Source: Ehretia macrophylla
Taxonomy: Eukaryota; Streptophyta; Magnoliopsida; Boraginales; Ehretiaceae
Assembly (NCBI GenBank): GCA_037974665.1
Contig: CM075770.1
Location: 67,529,850 to 67,593,849, forward strand
Direction: 5' to 3'
Length of the DNA: 64,000 nt
Shown: in pieces, positions 9,240-20,110 of the stretch
Layout: every line of letters starts with the position of its first letter
How positions within the stretch are numbered: position 1 is the stretch's first letter
Program-made: the position numbers and the translations under genes
Notes under the pieces: generated by a model
What the model saw: the letters and a program-made list of their open reading frames with translations, nothing else
Database searches by the model: none
What the model was told of the DNA's origin: nothing

Positions 9240-11561
9240 CCCAAAACTTTGACCAGCCCTAGAGAAAAGGTCAAAGTTAAAGTCGAAGAGGCTGTAGACG
9301 AATACCTTCCTACCAGAGGCACTTTAATAAAGTTTCCAGAGGGAATCCCTGAAGTACATACGCTTTTTTGGTATGAAGCTGCCTGCCATTAGCAATATAG
9401 CTTGTTTTCTGCACCTATGAGTCTGATTGCTTTATCAATCGCCTTATCTTTTTTATTCTTTTGAATTAGCTAAATGTTTTCATTTTTACACCTCGAAAAT
9501 AGAACAGCTGAGCTTCCTTTGTATCAGACAAGGCAAGTCCCCTCCAAGTGTTGATACATTGAAAAAAAGAGTCCCAGATTGGTTATCAGCTTTAGAACCT
9601 CAACTTTGAGGAAGTCTTGTGATTTCACAAAGAAGCTGCGTCGGATCTCTCTTGAAAGCAAGGGAAGGAAGGGCACTTTCGAGAGCTTAGATCCGTATGA
9701 GAAAAAATCCGTTGTGACAGAATCTGAATTGCTCGTGACAACATAGAAGATTTCGGGATATTGACATATGACTAGTATTTCCTTTCGGTTGAGGGAGTCA
9801 GGCAGGTTTTTATTCCTGCTAAATTATCCTAACAAGACGTCTATGGCAATTAGACCAATATGTGCCCGATGGCGATCGGCACTGCCAACCTTATTCAATC
9901 GGTATATGCCTTGGGTTTCCCAGATAGCATTACTACAAGTTATATCGTGGGAACCCACATGGAAAACCTTGACTCCTTTTAGCCAAGTCTTCTCAACTCC
10001 ATTGGGTGGAAACCTTCCCAACTACTATTAATTAAGGATTGGCTCCTCTAACTGGTGGAGTCTCCAAAACAACTAATAACCATAGAAGATAAAGAATCTA
10101 AACTTCCAACAATAAAATGAGTGGTACCCACGAGCTTGGAGCTAGTAGCAAGGGGTGCCGCATAAGATTTACTCTTATTTTTTCTGATTGAGCTAGAACC
10201 GATACGCCAACACCAACCAAGGTAGTTTACTAGTACAATTGTCGTATGCCCGAGGATATCTAGTCTAAGTGCTTATGCTTCTCCTTTTCCCTCAGGGGTT
10301 GTTGTCCGTCCATCCCGTTGCCCGAAGGGCTTTGATAGGGCAGAATAGCTAAGGTATATAGTAGCGTTCTATACGATCGAATAGGATCAAAACAGGGCAA
10401 TAGCTAGGTAAGAGTCATTAATCGTCCTACTGAGGATACCATAGATAGCAGGCCTCCCAAGGATATCTTGGATAAGAGTTTGAAAAGTTATACCGTAGAT
10501 AAGAGTAGTAGGACTCTCAGTTCTGCTAATCTCCTCGCTCTAACAAGTTAAGCTTTCTAAGGGCCTCTTCTTACTAGTGCTCTATTTCCTAACCCAACAA
10601 GCTTTTTGTATACATGCATTTCGAGCCAGTGATAATTCAAATACTTATTTTGTTTAGTAATTAGTAATTTAATCTCTTTTATCCTCCATGGCCGAGAGTC
10701 AGGACACCAAATAAAAGAGATTCGTTTTAGGTCTGAAGGGTAAGTAAAGGCAAACATGATATTTTCCTGAAAGTTAAGAAGGTTCTTTTTTCATAGCATA
10801 CTCTATTCTAGCTATTGGCTAACTGGTTGGACTTGGCTGCCACTACAAATGTAACCCAGGAAGTGATCAATTATAAAAAAAAACCAAGGTGCATTTATCC
10901 ATTCTAGCGAGAAAGAGCCAATCTATCTACTCATTTCCTTTCTTTGACTTTTGAAAAAGCCTTATGGGAATAGATAAGTCATTTTATTTGCAATTGGCTA
11001 GGTTAAGATCGATTCTCAATGGAGAAAATCTATAATCCGAATTGATTGGTCTATTTTATTGTTTTCAGGGTTAATTCCCCTATTGATTAACCTCCTCCAA
11101 CCTCCGAAGCTGATAAGATCCTCGCTTCTTCTCCAACAGTGGCAAGAGAAAGTCCGTATGCATAGACATCGTCCGCGATTCGATAGCATAGGTATTCCTG
11201 AGCTTAATGCTTGAAAACAATGAAGGATTAGCTCAAGGAGTACTAAAAATGTGCTAACGGCAGTGGGACTCCTACGGGTAATGAGAAGCTGAAAAAATGA
11301 AGCCCATTTCTTTGAAATCCCACTATAGTAATGCCAATAAAAATAGAAAATTAGAGACCCAAAGTAATGAGAAAATGACTTGTAACTGTGAAGCTATAAG
11401 GTATCATACCCTGGGGATTACGAAATAACGAAAAAGTAAAAGGTATCGAGATGCAAGAGAAAAACTTTTGTTTACCATTTTCGGAAAGACCACCTATTTG
11501 TTCGTCTACCGGGTTCGGCATGAAATCATAAATAAGTTCTACCAAGCATTGCCAATCATTT
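9240..11561. other. NUMT block 1 (mitochondrial DNA in the nucleus)
   Basis: This differs from the LTR sequence around it, with higher GC and no repeat structure. It ends in the second part of a mitochondrial atp6 pseudogene (minus), which continues in block 2 once the solo LTR is removed. Short open frames near 9240-10031 and 10557-10757 match nothing I recognise. Mitochondrial origin is direct for the atp6 part and inferred by continuity for the rest. Confidence 0.75.
11090..11561 (-). pseudogene. atp6: Mitochondrial atp6 pseudogene, distal part
   Basis: On the minus strand this reads VELIYDF, then NEQIGGLS-like DEQIGGLSENGKQKFF, then GMIPYSFTVTSHFLITLGL, the conserved middle of plant mitochondrial ATP synthase subunit a. 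A TAA at 11353-11351 interrupts it. The same frame then continues with FSIFIGITIVGFQRNGLHF and decays over the next ~200 bases, where the proton-channel helices should be, with further stops and shifts. ATP6 forms the membrane proton channel of F0. This copy cannot work: it is cut by the solo LTR at 11562, carries stops and has lost its C-terminus. The first half is at 14085-14807. Confidence 0.88.
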
Positions 11562-14084
11562 TGTGATACCCCGAACCTGGCATGTATTCAATAGCATTTA
11601 AAGTTCATTTAAATTGCATTTTATTGACCTTTCACCTTCTTTGACCAAACTAGTTGACTTTTCATCTACATTGACCAACTAGGACAAGGTGAAAATTTTT
11701 GAAATGTTTAATAAAGGGCAAACTTGGGATTAGAAATAAAAAAATGCAATGTTAAGTTAGTCAAATTTTGGGTCAACTTTGGAATTAAATCTGAACCAAT
11801 TGGGGAAGAGTTAGGTAGCAAATTATATATGGTTGGAAAGCTCTATGAGTCTAGTTTCTGAGGCTTGAAACCGTTCGTGAATTGGAGTTTTCTAGAAGAA
11901 GTTATGGCCGTTTTCGTAAGGTCGCGCATAGCTGTTTTGGTTTAGCGGGTTGACCAAATCTTTGACCTTTGACTTGTCATTTTTTTTCCTAAATAAGCAG
12001 AATTGCACACGAAAAAAAACAGAGAAGAAAGGCTTGAAACCATGAGGAAAAGAAGGAGAAAAAAAAGAAGAAAATTTCAACTACAAATCACCAAATCTTT
12101 GCGTTAGCTTGCACGGGGTGGTTTTCGAGGCACTCTACGAGGTTTTCCTAGCGTCTAGGAGCGTCTAAGGTGAGGGTTTTATCGTTATTTGCGCATTTGA
12201 AAATTTTGTATCTAAACTTTGATTTTTAGATTTTATGCGTAGATTGTTGTTTTAATCGTTTTGTTGCTTAAAGAATGTTCCTTGTTGATTGTAGAACATG
12301 TATTTATAGCTTTTTAACATTTTCTGTGGTTAAATGTTGAGATTGCAATTTAAATTGATTAATAAATAGTGTTTTGTGAATAGTAAATCCTTGAAATGAT
12401 GAAGTTGCTCCGTTATGCTGTCCGTTGATGTAGAAATGTGCTAGGTATGCTAGAATGCCTAAATGCATGGTTTCTTTGGGTTGCGTAATGGAAAAAACAG
12501 GAATTTTGCCTTGGTGAAAGTCGGGGTCGTTTAGGTCGAGTTTAGTATTTTCTCGTTTTGCGTGATGGCATTGTTTCGGGAGGCCATGGAAGCACTTTTG
12601 GTACGATTATGGTGTTGGTTGGATGTTTGGTTAGTATAGTTGTAGTTCAAACGAGCAAAGGGGGAAATCGGGGCTTTGCGCGAATTCTAGGGTAAAGTAG
12701 GGTTTCGGGGTCCTTAGACGTGCCTTATGGTGACCTAGGAGGATTGGCGAAGTCGGTTTCCAGAACTCGTGGCTCGTTTGGAAATGGTAGTGTTTTGATA
12801 GTTGGGGCCGATTTGTGATTTTGCTTGTTATCTTGATATTATGCCTATAGAATGCTTAGGGTTGCTTGATATACTTGTTTAATTGGTGTTATTGTTGTTT
12901 ATTATTGCTTGTTATGCTTGAAAAGTTAGTTGAATGGTAGTATTGATTGTGATTGCTTGCTATCTCGTTTGTTGTCACTAGTTTGTATTGTTGTGCTATC
13001 GCTCGTTTATTACCTTGTATCGAGTCTTGCATTGCATAGTGTCTCGCGCGTGAGTGATGGGCCTCTCTGGGTTGCCAGTGTTGGTTGCTCTAGCTCCGCT
13101 GCTATTCCCTTTCTCGTTTGGGTTGCCTCCCAGGGAGATTTGGGTCGTAGAATTGATGGATACTTCCGGGGTATTCCAAACTGGTGTTATAAGGTGGATG
13201 CGCGCTTATTGTCATCGTTGTCAACATCAAGCTCAAGATTGATGTATCGCTCGTGAAATGGTACATTGCTCATATGAGTGAACCATAGCCTTCAGAGTGT
13301 GGTATAGCTTTGAATGGTTGTGTTAATGCTTTCAGTAATTGCTTATTGTATTGATTGTTTGTCTTGATTGCTTATTTATCAGTTATATTGCTTAACTGTC
13401 TTATTTGTATTGCACGACTTTCTTTCTCTCCAACTCGATATCTGTCTCGCCCTCACTGAGTATACGTGTTGTGTATACTCACTCCTCACCACCAAATTTT
13501 AGGAAATGTCATGTTAGCTGGAAAGTTCGTGTCTGAAGAGTTGTCTTGCGTGCCTATGTGGCTTGAGTGTCGAAGTTGTAAAGATATATGCTTTCATATG
13601 TTGTATGTATTTATTGTTAAAAGAAATGTAATTTAAATTTAGCTAAGCAGTTGAGGTGAATTGATAAGCTAGTTTATGTAATCAGTTAGCATAGCTTATC
13701 TTCAATGCATGTTTGTAATGTCCAAAGGAAAAGAGTTAGAATGGCATGATAGTTTATTTTATGCAGTAGCTTAGTATGGTTTAATTGTCTAGTTTGAATG
13801 TACTGGTCAAAAATGAAAAGAGATAGGTTAGCTTTTAAATTGGAAATATATGTATACCTGCTGAGTTTAATTGTTGAAAACCGAGGCTCGGATGGCCTTG
13901 AGAAAGTTTTATATGGTTGGACACGGCGTTGGTCCATTTAAATGCTATTGCAGGTTTTATATTTTGCCTAGAAACAGGGGAGACTCCGTCCGTTTGCCCT
14001 GAAAATTATGCCCGGGTTTGGATTTGGGTTGTGATTAGATTGATTGATAGAACTCCCGATCTCGAGAGGGATCGGGGTATTACA
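11562..14084 (+). mobile_element. Solo LTR (L1 family) inside atp6, TSD CATTT
   Basis: An LTR from TGTGATACCCC to GGGGTATTACA, 2523 bp, flanked on both sides by CATTT (11557-11561 and 14085-14089). No internal region or second LTR is present, so this is a solo LTR left by recombination between the two LTRs of an insertion. Removing it and one CATTT restores the order of atp6. Inside are a GGTGAGGG donor-like site (12168-12175), a GC-rich module (about 13050-13195) and a perfect TGAGTATAC / GTATACTCA hairpin (13457-13481). The acidic mini-frame is not conserved here. Its first 112 bases equal the LTR tip at 1-112. Confidence 0.95.
13457..13481 (+). other. TGAG..CTCA hairpin in solo LTR
   Basis: A 9-bp perfect stem TGAGTATAC / GTATACTCA around the loop GTGTTGT, preceded by CCCTCAC and followed about 20 bases later by an acceptor-like TTTTAG. 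The same hairpin is in the L4 LTRs (54051-54075, 58602-58626). Confidence 0.75.
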
Positions 14085-14807
14085 CATTTGGTACTGAGTT
14101 TCCTCCTCCGTTTTTAGTAACAAAATGAAGCAAAAGTAGGACCAAACTGAGAGTTAGTAGCATAAACAAAGATAGATTTGTGAATGAGAAATAAAAGTTT
14201 CCTATATTCATAGGAATCAATGGGAGAATGGAAAATTGCTCAAGTAGGCTGGGGATGGGGACCAGTCCCGCTAGATTCAGAGCATCCGTATAGGCTTCAC
14301 CTTGTACTCTGCTTATGTTCAATCATTCAAAAGGAACTCCATAAAAGGGATATTGTCGCTTTCCCCATGTAAAGCTTCGGCTGCAGCCAGAACATCTTCG
14401 GGACTCCTGTTAATCGTCAACTCCCCTAATTTAGCATGTATATCAAATTGAAGCTCTACTATAAGTTCACTTGAAGGGTTAAGACTAGGATGATCTTCGA
14501 AAACCCCATTAGAAGAACCTCGAGTGCCAGAAGTACCAGATGATTGAAAATTGTAATCATTAATAGTTGTCGTTGATTGAGATTGACTTGTAATATTAGT
14601 AGAAGAAATAGTAGTAGACGATTGAGTACTATTAAGATTGTTTTCATCAAAGAGAAAGATGCATGGAAATCGAGGCATTCTTGATTTAGAAAAGATGATT
14701 CCCTCCAAACAGAAAGAGAGTCCTTCCTGTACGAGTAGTGAATAAGTATACATAACTTTTCTTGGTTGTTGACCAACGGAAAGCATGGTAGAAAGATGTA
14801 CAAACAA
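14085..14807 (-). pseudogene. atp6: Mitochondrial atp6 pseudogene, proximal part with presequence
   Basis: On the minus strand the open frame from 14807 to a TGA at 14321-14319 is a Ser/Thr/Gln/Asn-rich N-terminal extension. It includes STTISSTNITSQSQSTT and ends in an acidic FMEFLLND. Long, variable presequences of this kind precede the conserved core of ATP6 in many plant mitochondria and are removed after translation. The core follows in a shifted frame from about 14322 (LEQFSILPLIPMNIGNFYFSF, then LFMLLTLSLVLLLLHFVTK) and is cut by the solo LTR at 14084. The frame break near 14320 may be a pseudogene lesion. An atp6 copy of this size in nuclear retroelement surroundings is a NUMT pseudogene. 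Confidence 0.85.
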
Positions 14808-16590
14808 AAGAGGAAATGAAACTTAAACATCATAACAAAGAATTAATCAGAATCAATATCAACTACAACGACCGAGACCGACGTAGATACTGTACTGAAT
14901 GACTTGATCGGTCATACTAGATAGTATAAGATAGACCATAAACCTTTCATAAGCAATTCCTCGATCCATTCATTAATGCACAAGAGAAAGCGATCCATCA
15001 AACTATAGGGAATTTGGTCTTTCTCAACGTGGTGTATAGCACGAAAACCCATTCATAAGGTTTCGCTATAATGAAGTATCAATGGTGTGGCACGCGTACT
15101 TGATCGAGTGTTTGCCCATGAGATTGAAAGAAGGATTTGATTACCAACGTCGGGAAAGATGGTTATGGAAAGCCTATCATGACATCGTTTATCATGCTTC
15201 ATGTGTGGCTGCTCGCTCTTGCCTTTCCTCGTCCAACTACCAACAATTGAGAGAAAGATTTCTCCTAGTAAATGCAACACTCTATTTCTGGTAGAAAACA
15301 AATGTCCTTCTCGTGAACTTACATGACTTGGAGCTTAATCTCGATCTCAATCTATACATTAAGTGCCCTGTCTTTTGTCTTCAATCGATTGCACCGTCTT
15401 GATCAAATAATTCAGAGATGAAACTAGAGTCTTCTTTCTTTCTAGGTGGATTAATGTTGTCAATAGTATGTTTCACAAATCGTTAATCTTATTCTTACTT
15501 ACTGAAACTCCTTCGCTTTTTGCTCTTCTTAGGAAGGGCTGGTCTGCTTGGGCAGCTCAATTCCAAAGCGTAGCTGAAGCACCTTTTTGGGGCTAGGCAT
15601 AAAAGCTTTCGCAGAATAGGAATAGTGAATGCAGGCACAAGAGAAAGGGTAATTTACCTTCTGGGATGGATTTTGTCTTCTTGGGACATTTTCTAAATTT
15701 AGGATCACACATTGGCTAATTCCATTGAGTAGGTCTCTTGTCTCCACCTTCTCTTTATCTTTCTCACCCATACCACCCTATTTAGACTTAAGTACATTGC
15801 TTGCTTTCTTTCGGAACCTCGCCTTTGAGAAGCGGGTTGTCTTTCGTCGGACTTATATATACCTGAAAGTTCGGTTAGAGCTAGCAGCTTACGCTATTGA
15901 ACTTTTGAGGTTAACATAACCGGCAATAGAAAGATGATTTGCCCCTCTAATTGAAAGCAGGAAACCACGAGCGATGATTTATTCTTATTCGTATATAGCT
16001 TTTGGAAATCTTACCTTTTTCTTTTATGTCCATCCGCAAAATCAAATAATTAAAAAGTGTGATTTTAATTAATACCCAACCTTCGACACAAGATAAAGGT
16101 CTTCTCTTTCTTCGCTTCGGGGACGGAGGTCCTACGGTAGGTAACAGCAGGCACAAGCAACTTGAGTTAGGGAGGCACCTTTGTAATGTAACTTAATTAA
16201 GATGGTACGCGACTTATCAACTTGACCTTACCCATAGAATTAAGCACTAGCTTCAATATTTAAGTTTGAATCAGAGAAAAAAGTCTCTTATTGAACAACA
16301 AACGGCTTTTGATCGGTCCCTAAAAAGTGTGATGTGGCTTAAAAGCCCCGCTATTGGCTTTCTCATCCTTTGTTTCAGCAGATTTTCTCGATTAAGTTGA
16401 TGGCACTTCTTCCTTACCCTTGGAACCGACCGAGGTCCTATCTTTCCTTGTAATGAGATGAAGGAAGCGAAGTAGGCTGCTTGTCTTGCCTTGAGCCCAA
16501 AGAGAGAGGTACTGCTATGGACTAGGATGGTGCTGCTCTGCTTAACACTAGGCTAGCAAATGGGCCTCCCCATCTACTCTAGGGTGCTTA
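14085..16590. other. NUMT block 2
   Basis: Continuation of block 1 after the solo LTR. The atp6 presequence and its upstream region take up 14085-14830. From 14830 to 16590 I see intergenic plant-mitochondrion-like sequence with only short open frames (for example 15082-15294 plus) that I cannot assign, and no tRNA. The block ends at the GCTTA duplication of the copia element. Confidence 0.75.
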
Positions 16591-18971
16591 TGAAGGATCT
16601 TGTATATTTAGAGCTATGAACATCATCAAGCTAAGAATCGAGCGGAAGCGAAACATGACATTCAAAAATTTATGGAATTCAAAGCATGATGTTCATTTGA
16701 AACTTTAATCTTGATATCATGTGATTAACATATGCAAAACATATATATAGCAAGTATATATATTGACAAGAGATAGTAGAAGAATATACCTCTTGTAGAC
16801 AACTCATGGAAGCCATAGATCTGAATTTTCGCACACTTGATGGAAGACACCTCCTCTTGAAACCACAAGAGCTCTAGTCGGTCCACACGAGCAAAGAATG
16901 GCTTCTCCATTTCCGTGGTTGTTTTGTGCTAGATCTACCATGGAAGATTTATGAGCTTGTTGGTGAAGAAGAGAGCAAAACCATTTCTTTCTTCTTCCTT
17001 GTTCATGGCAACGTTTTTGCTGAAGAAGAAGAGAATACAACTTTATCTCTTTTGCTTCAATTTTCAACCATGCATGATGAAGATGATGAAGAAGATAAGA
17101 CTTCTTCTTCTCATTATTTGCTGCGTTTTTCTCTAATTTTCAGCCATGGAGGCTTAAGGGAAAAAGTGAAGAAGACAACTCTTTTCTTGGTTGAACAAGA
17201 AAACAATTCTTCATCATCATTTTCTTTCTCCAACGTGTGGAGAGAAGAAAAGGTGACAAGCCTTGTCATCTTTTTCCTTCTTTTCTTGTTCTTGTCTCCT
17301 TTTGAAATAAAAGAGAAGACAACCTTCCGTGAATTAAGGTTGTGTTGTTTTGTCTCTTTGTTAAAAAAGAAATGATGACAACTTTGTCATCTTTTGTTTC
17401 TTTTATTGTAGTATTTTTTCACTAATGTATTTAAATATTCAACCTAATCACAATTAGTTGCAATTATGAAAACAACATTTTCATATTTTCACATTAGCCC
17501 CAACACTTAATAATAATTTCATATTGATCTCAATAACTTTTAAAAGGTCAATTACACAATTGTTAACTCCTTAACAATTACACCATTGTTAACTTCTTAA
17601 CAATTACACAATTGTTAACTCCTTAACAATTATACAATTGTTAACTCCTTAACAATATAAGAGAAACAAAATATAATTGTTAACACTTTAACAATTCAAG
17701 AGAAACTAAATGCAATTATTAACACTTTAATCATTCAAGAGAAGCTAAACGCAATTGTTAACACTTTAACAATTCAAGAGAAAATAAATGCAATTGTTAA
17801 CACTTTAACAATTCAAGAGAAACTAAATGCAATTGTTATCACTTCAACAATTTAAGAGAAACTAAATCAAGCTCAATAGGAAAAACATTCACCATGCTCT
17901 ATTGTGTGTGACTTTCTAGATTCACTACTATATAGCACTGAAGAAACGTTGAACTCTTTCAATGTTAATCGAGTTACTCGATTTGTTTAGAGAATGTCTA
18001 CCGTCATTCTCAGAACACCCTCACAGATCTTGAGTGACGTTCTAGCTACCAATGTATCAAGGCAGTTTATAAAGCAATGAAGTTTTATTCAAGTGAATCT
18101 ATTTATGGTTGCCGATTATCGTGCAATCCAATCCTTGCATTAATTGTCCCGTCGAGCAAGAACCATGATTCGATTAAGTTCATAAACTCGATACCATGCA
18201 CAGATCTAATTGGTGTAATGGGAGATGACACATGAAAAACCCTTTCTCCATCATTCATACCTTGGCCAAGGATTTCCTCATTAAACAACAATCTTAGATC
18301 GCATAGGACATCGCCTCACGCCGGAGGTTAACGGATCCTCTCTTGACCACTACTTGTCAATCACTATACCAGACGAATGAAACTACAAGAGGACATATCT
18401 CATCTCGTTTGTCGAAACAATCATTCTCCAAACGCTAGAATCAAACTCCAATACATATGACAACCATAATGTCTCAAGTCTAAGGATTACATGGACAATC
18501 ACAACGATTAACAAATTATTAATCCAAAGCCATGTAATTTGTTATTCACGTCACATTCAATGATCTATTCAACTAATAGTCATCCACATATTTGTTAGTC
18601 ACATCGTTATGTTGTTATGGCACGTGGCTCACCATCCTTTATCATTAACAACTCTATGTTAATCAAAGGTAACAACACATGTGATAGTCCGTAATTGATT
18701 ATTAACGTCCTGATCAAATAATCTAAGGACTATGAACACTTTAAGTATTTATCATATTAAGGAAATACGCCAACATATTCTAAACGCTTTTAGAATACAT
18801 TCATCTAATGAAAATACTAGGGACTCATTCATACACGTAAAGAAGGAGAATATGAACGTCCTAATTATGTCAATATGTAAACGAACATATAAACACTAAT
18901 GCCATAAGTAAATGTCAAAATGCCCCAATATATGTCATCCAAATATGTAGCATTAGGGCATATCTCTAACA
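16591..18971 (-). mobile_element. 3' LTR of the copia element
   Basis: The low-coordinate LTR, 2381 bp. It contains a GAA/CTT-rich stretch (about 16930-17400) in which both strands are open for 60-150 codons because of composition, and a tandem array (17546-17870). Its partner is 24127-26481. Confidence 0.93.
17546..17870. repeat. Tandem array in copia LTR (3' copy)
   Basis: First come about four units of AATTGTTAACTCCTTAAC (roughly 28-34 bp apart), then five or six units of about 39 bp built on AATTGTTAACACTTTAAC and CAAGAGAAACTAAATGC. The matching array in the other LTR is 25085-25375. In that copy one strand stays open as a NTLTIQEKLNAIV-type peptide repeat, a by-product of the unit length being a multiple of three. 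Confidence 0.88.
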
Positions 18972-18985
18972 ATCTCCCACTTGCA
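18972..18985 (-). other. Polypurine tract of the copia element
   Basis: The minus strand reads TGCAAGTGGGAGAT directly before TGTTAGAG, the usual plus-strand primer of plant Ty1/copia elements. Confidence 0.85.
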
Positions 18986-20110
18986 CTAATGCTATGAAAC
19001 ATAGTATTAGTCCAACAAACAATGATATCGTATACTCATCTTCTCAAAACGAGAATCTGACTGTGACTGATTCATAGCTACGGTAAGTGGGTCGGCTACA
19101 TCAAGATATGTGGCCGTTTTTTGCAAAGACATATCTCAATATGATTATTGGCTACAGATACAACACATGAAGATGGAAACACTTTTCCAAATGTTTGGAC
19201 ATACAGTGAGACCTTGGTTCCATAAGCTTGTGTAGTAGCTCCGTATAATCGTAACAATAAAAGCATCACAACTTAACGATAGGAACCATAACCAACTCGT
19301 ATGATTTCCTCGATCCAAACAAGTTCTTTCGTAATATTACATATCACAAAAGACATAAGTTATGTAATGGAATCTACAGTTTTCTCAGAACCTTTCTAAC
19401 TTACTGAGCTCCCACTACAAATATACATGAACCCTAACATAGACATTCTATTATAAAATTCAGATTAAGAATCTAAACTAGTAAATCCATCACTATGGAA
19501 TTTACCTCCTCCATGAACTAAAATATATATTTTTAGTGCTTCCCAAGTACTTAAGAATATACTTTATTTCTATCAACCATTCCCAAACTTGGATTGGACT
19601 AATATTTACTCGCAACACTTTACAGTTTATGCAATATTAAGTCTTGTACATAATATAACAAATATGAAGTTATTATAACTTTGAATACAAATTTGTTATG
19701 CAACTAGAGTTTCTCGACCACCTTCAAAACCACTCTTATGTACAATCTAAGGAATATGTCGAGTAATCTATTTGTACTATCATTATAGCTACAAATTCAC
19801 AAGATACGAATGACAAGTTTTAAATGGAGAGCATTTAATATGACTAGACTAAAATTAATATCATAACACACATATCATCAACTATGATATTGAAGTCATC
19901 ATTATTGCAATCATAGAAAAGTGGATACGCTCCCACTATTATTTTGCAATCACAAGGTTCATCTACATTTTAAATGAAATCTAACTCTTTAATCTCATTT
20001 GAAATGGGTGAAACATTTCCAATGAATTCACTTAAAAATCCACAAGTGGATTTATCAAGTATGCACATATTACTCATATCAATAGATCAGAATCATCAAT
20101 ATAGTAATAC
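18986..20110 (-). pseudogene. Copia pol remnants (RT and RNase H)
   Basis: On the minus strand a copia reverse-transcriptase catalytic motif survives as YYIDDSDLL at about 20105-20080. Further on, a broken copia RNase H C-terminus reads EPRSHCMSKHLEKCFHL at about 19222-19165, where the family has EPRSH..SKH-E--FHL. Stops and frameshifts lie between and around them, so no protein can be made. The order (RT then RNase H, then PPT and LTR) confirms a minus-strand Ty1/copia element. Confidence 0.75.

Noticed and set aside
16926-17375. 149-codon open frame, present in both copia LTRs (also 24462-24911), antisense to the element
   Set aside because: It lies in a GAA/CTT-rich tract that keeps several frames open on both strands. 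The roughly dozen amino-acid differences between the two copies are mostly from non-silent changes, so there is no sign of protein selection.
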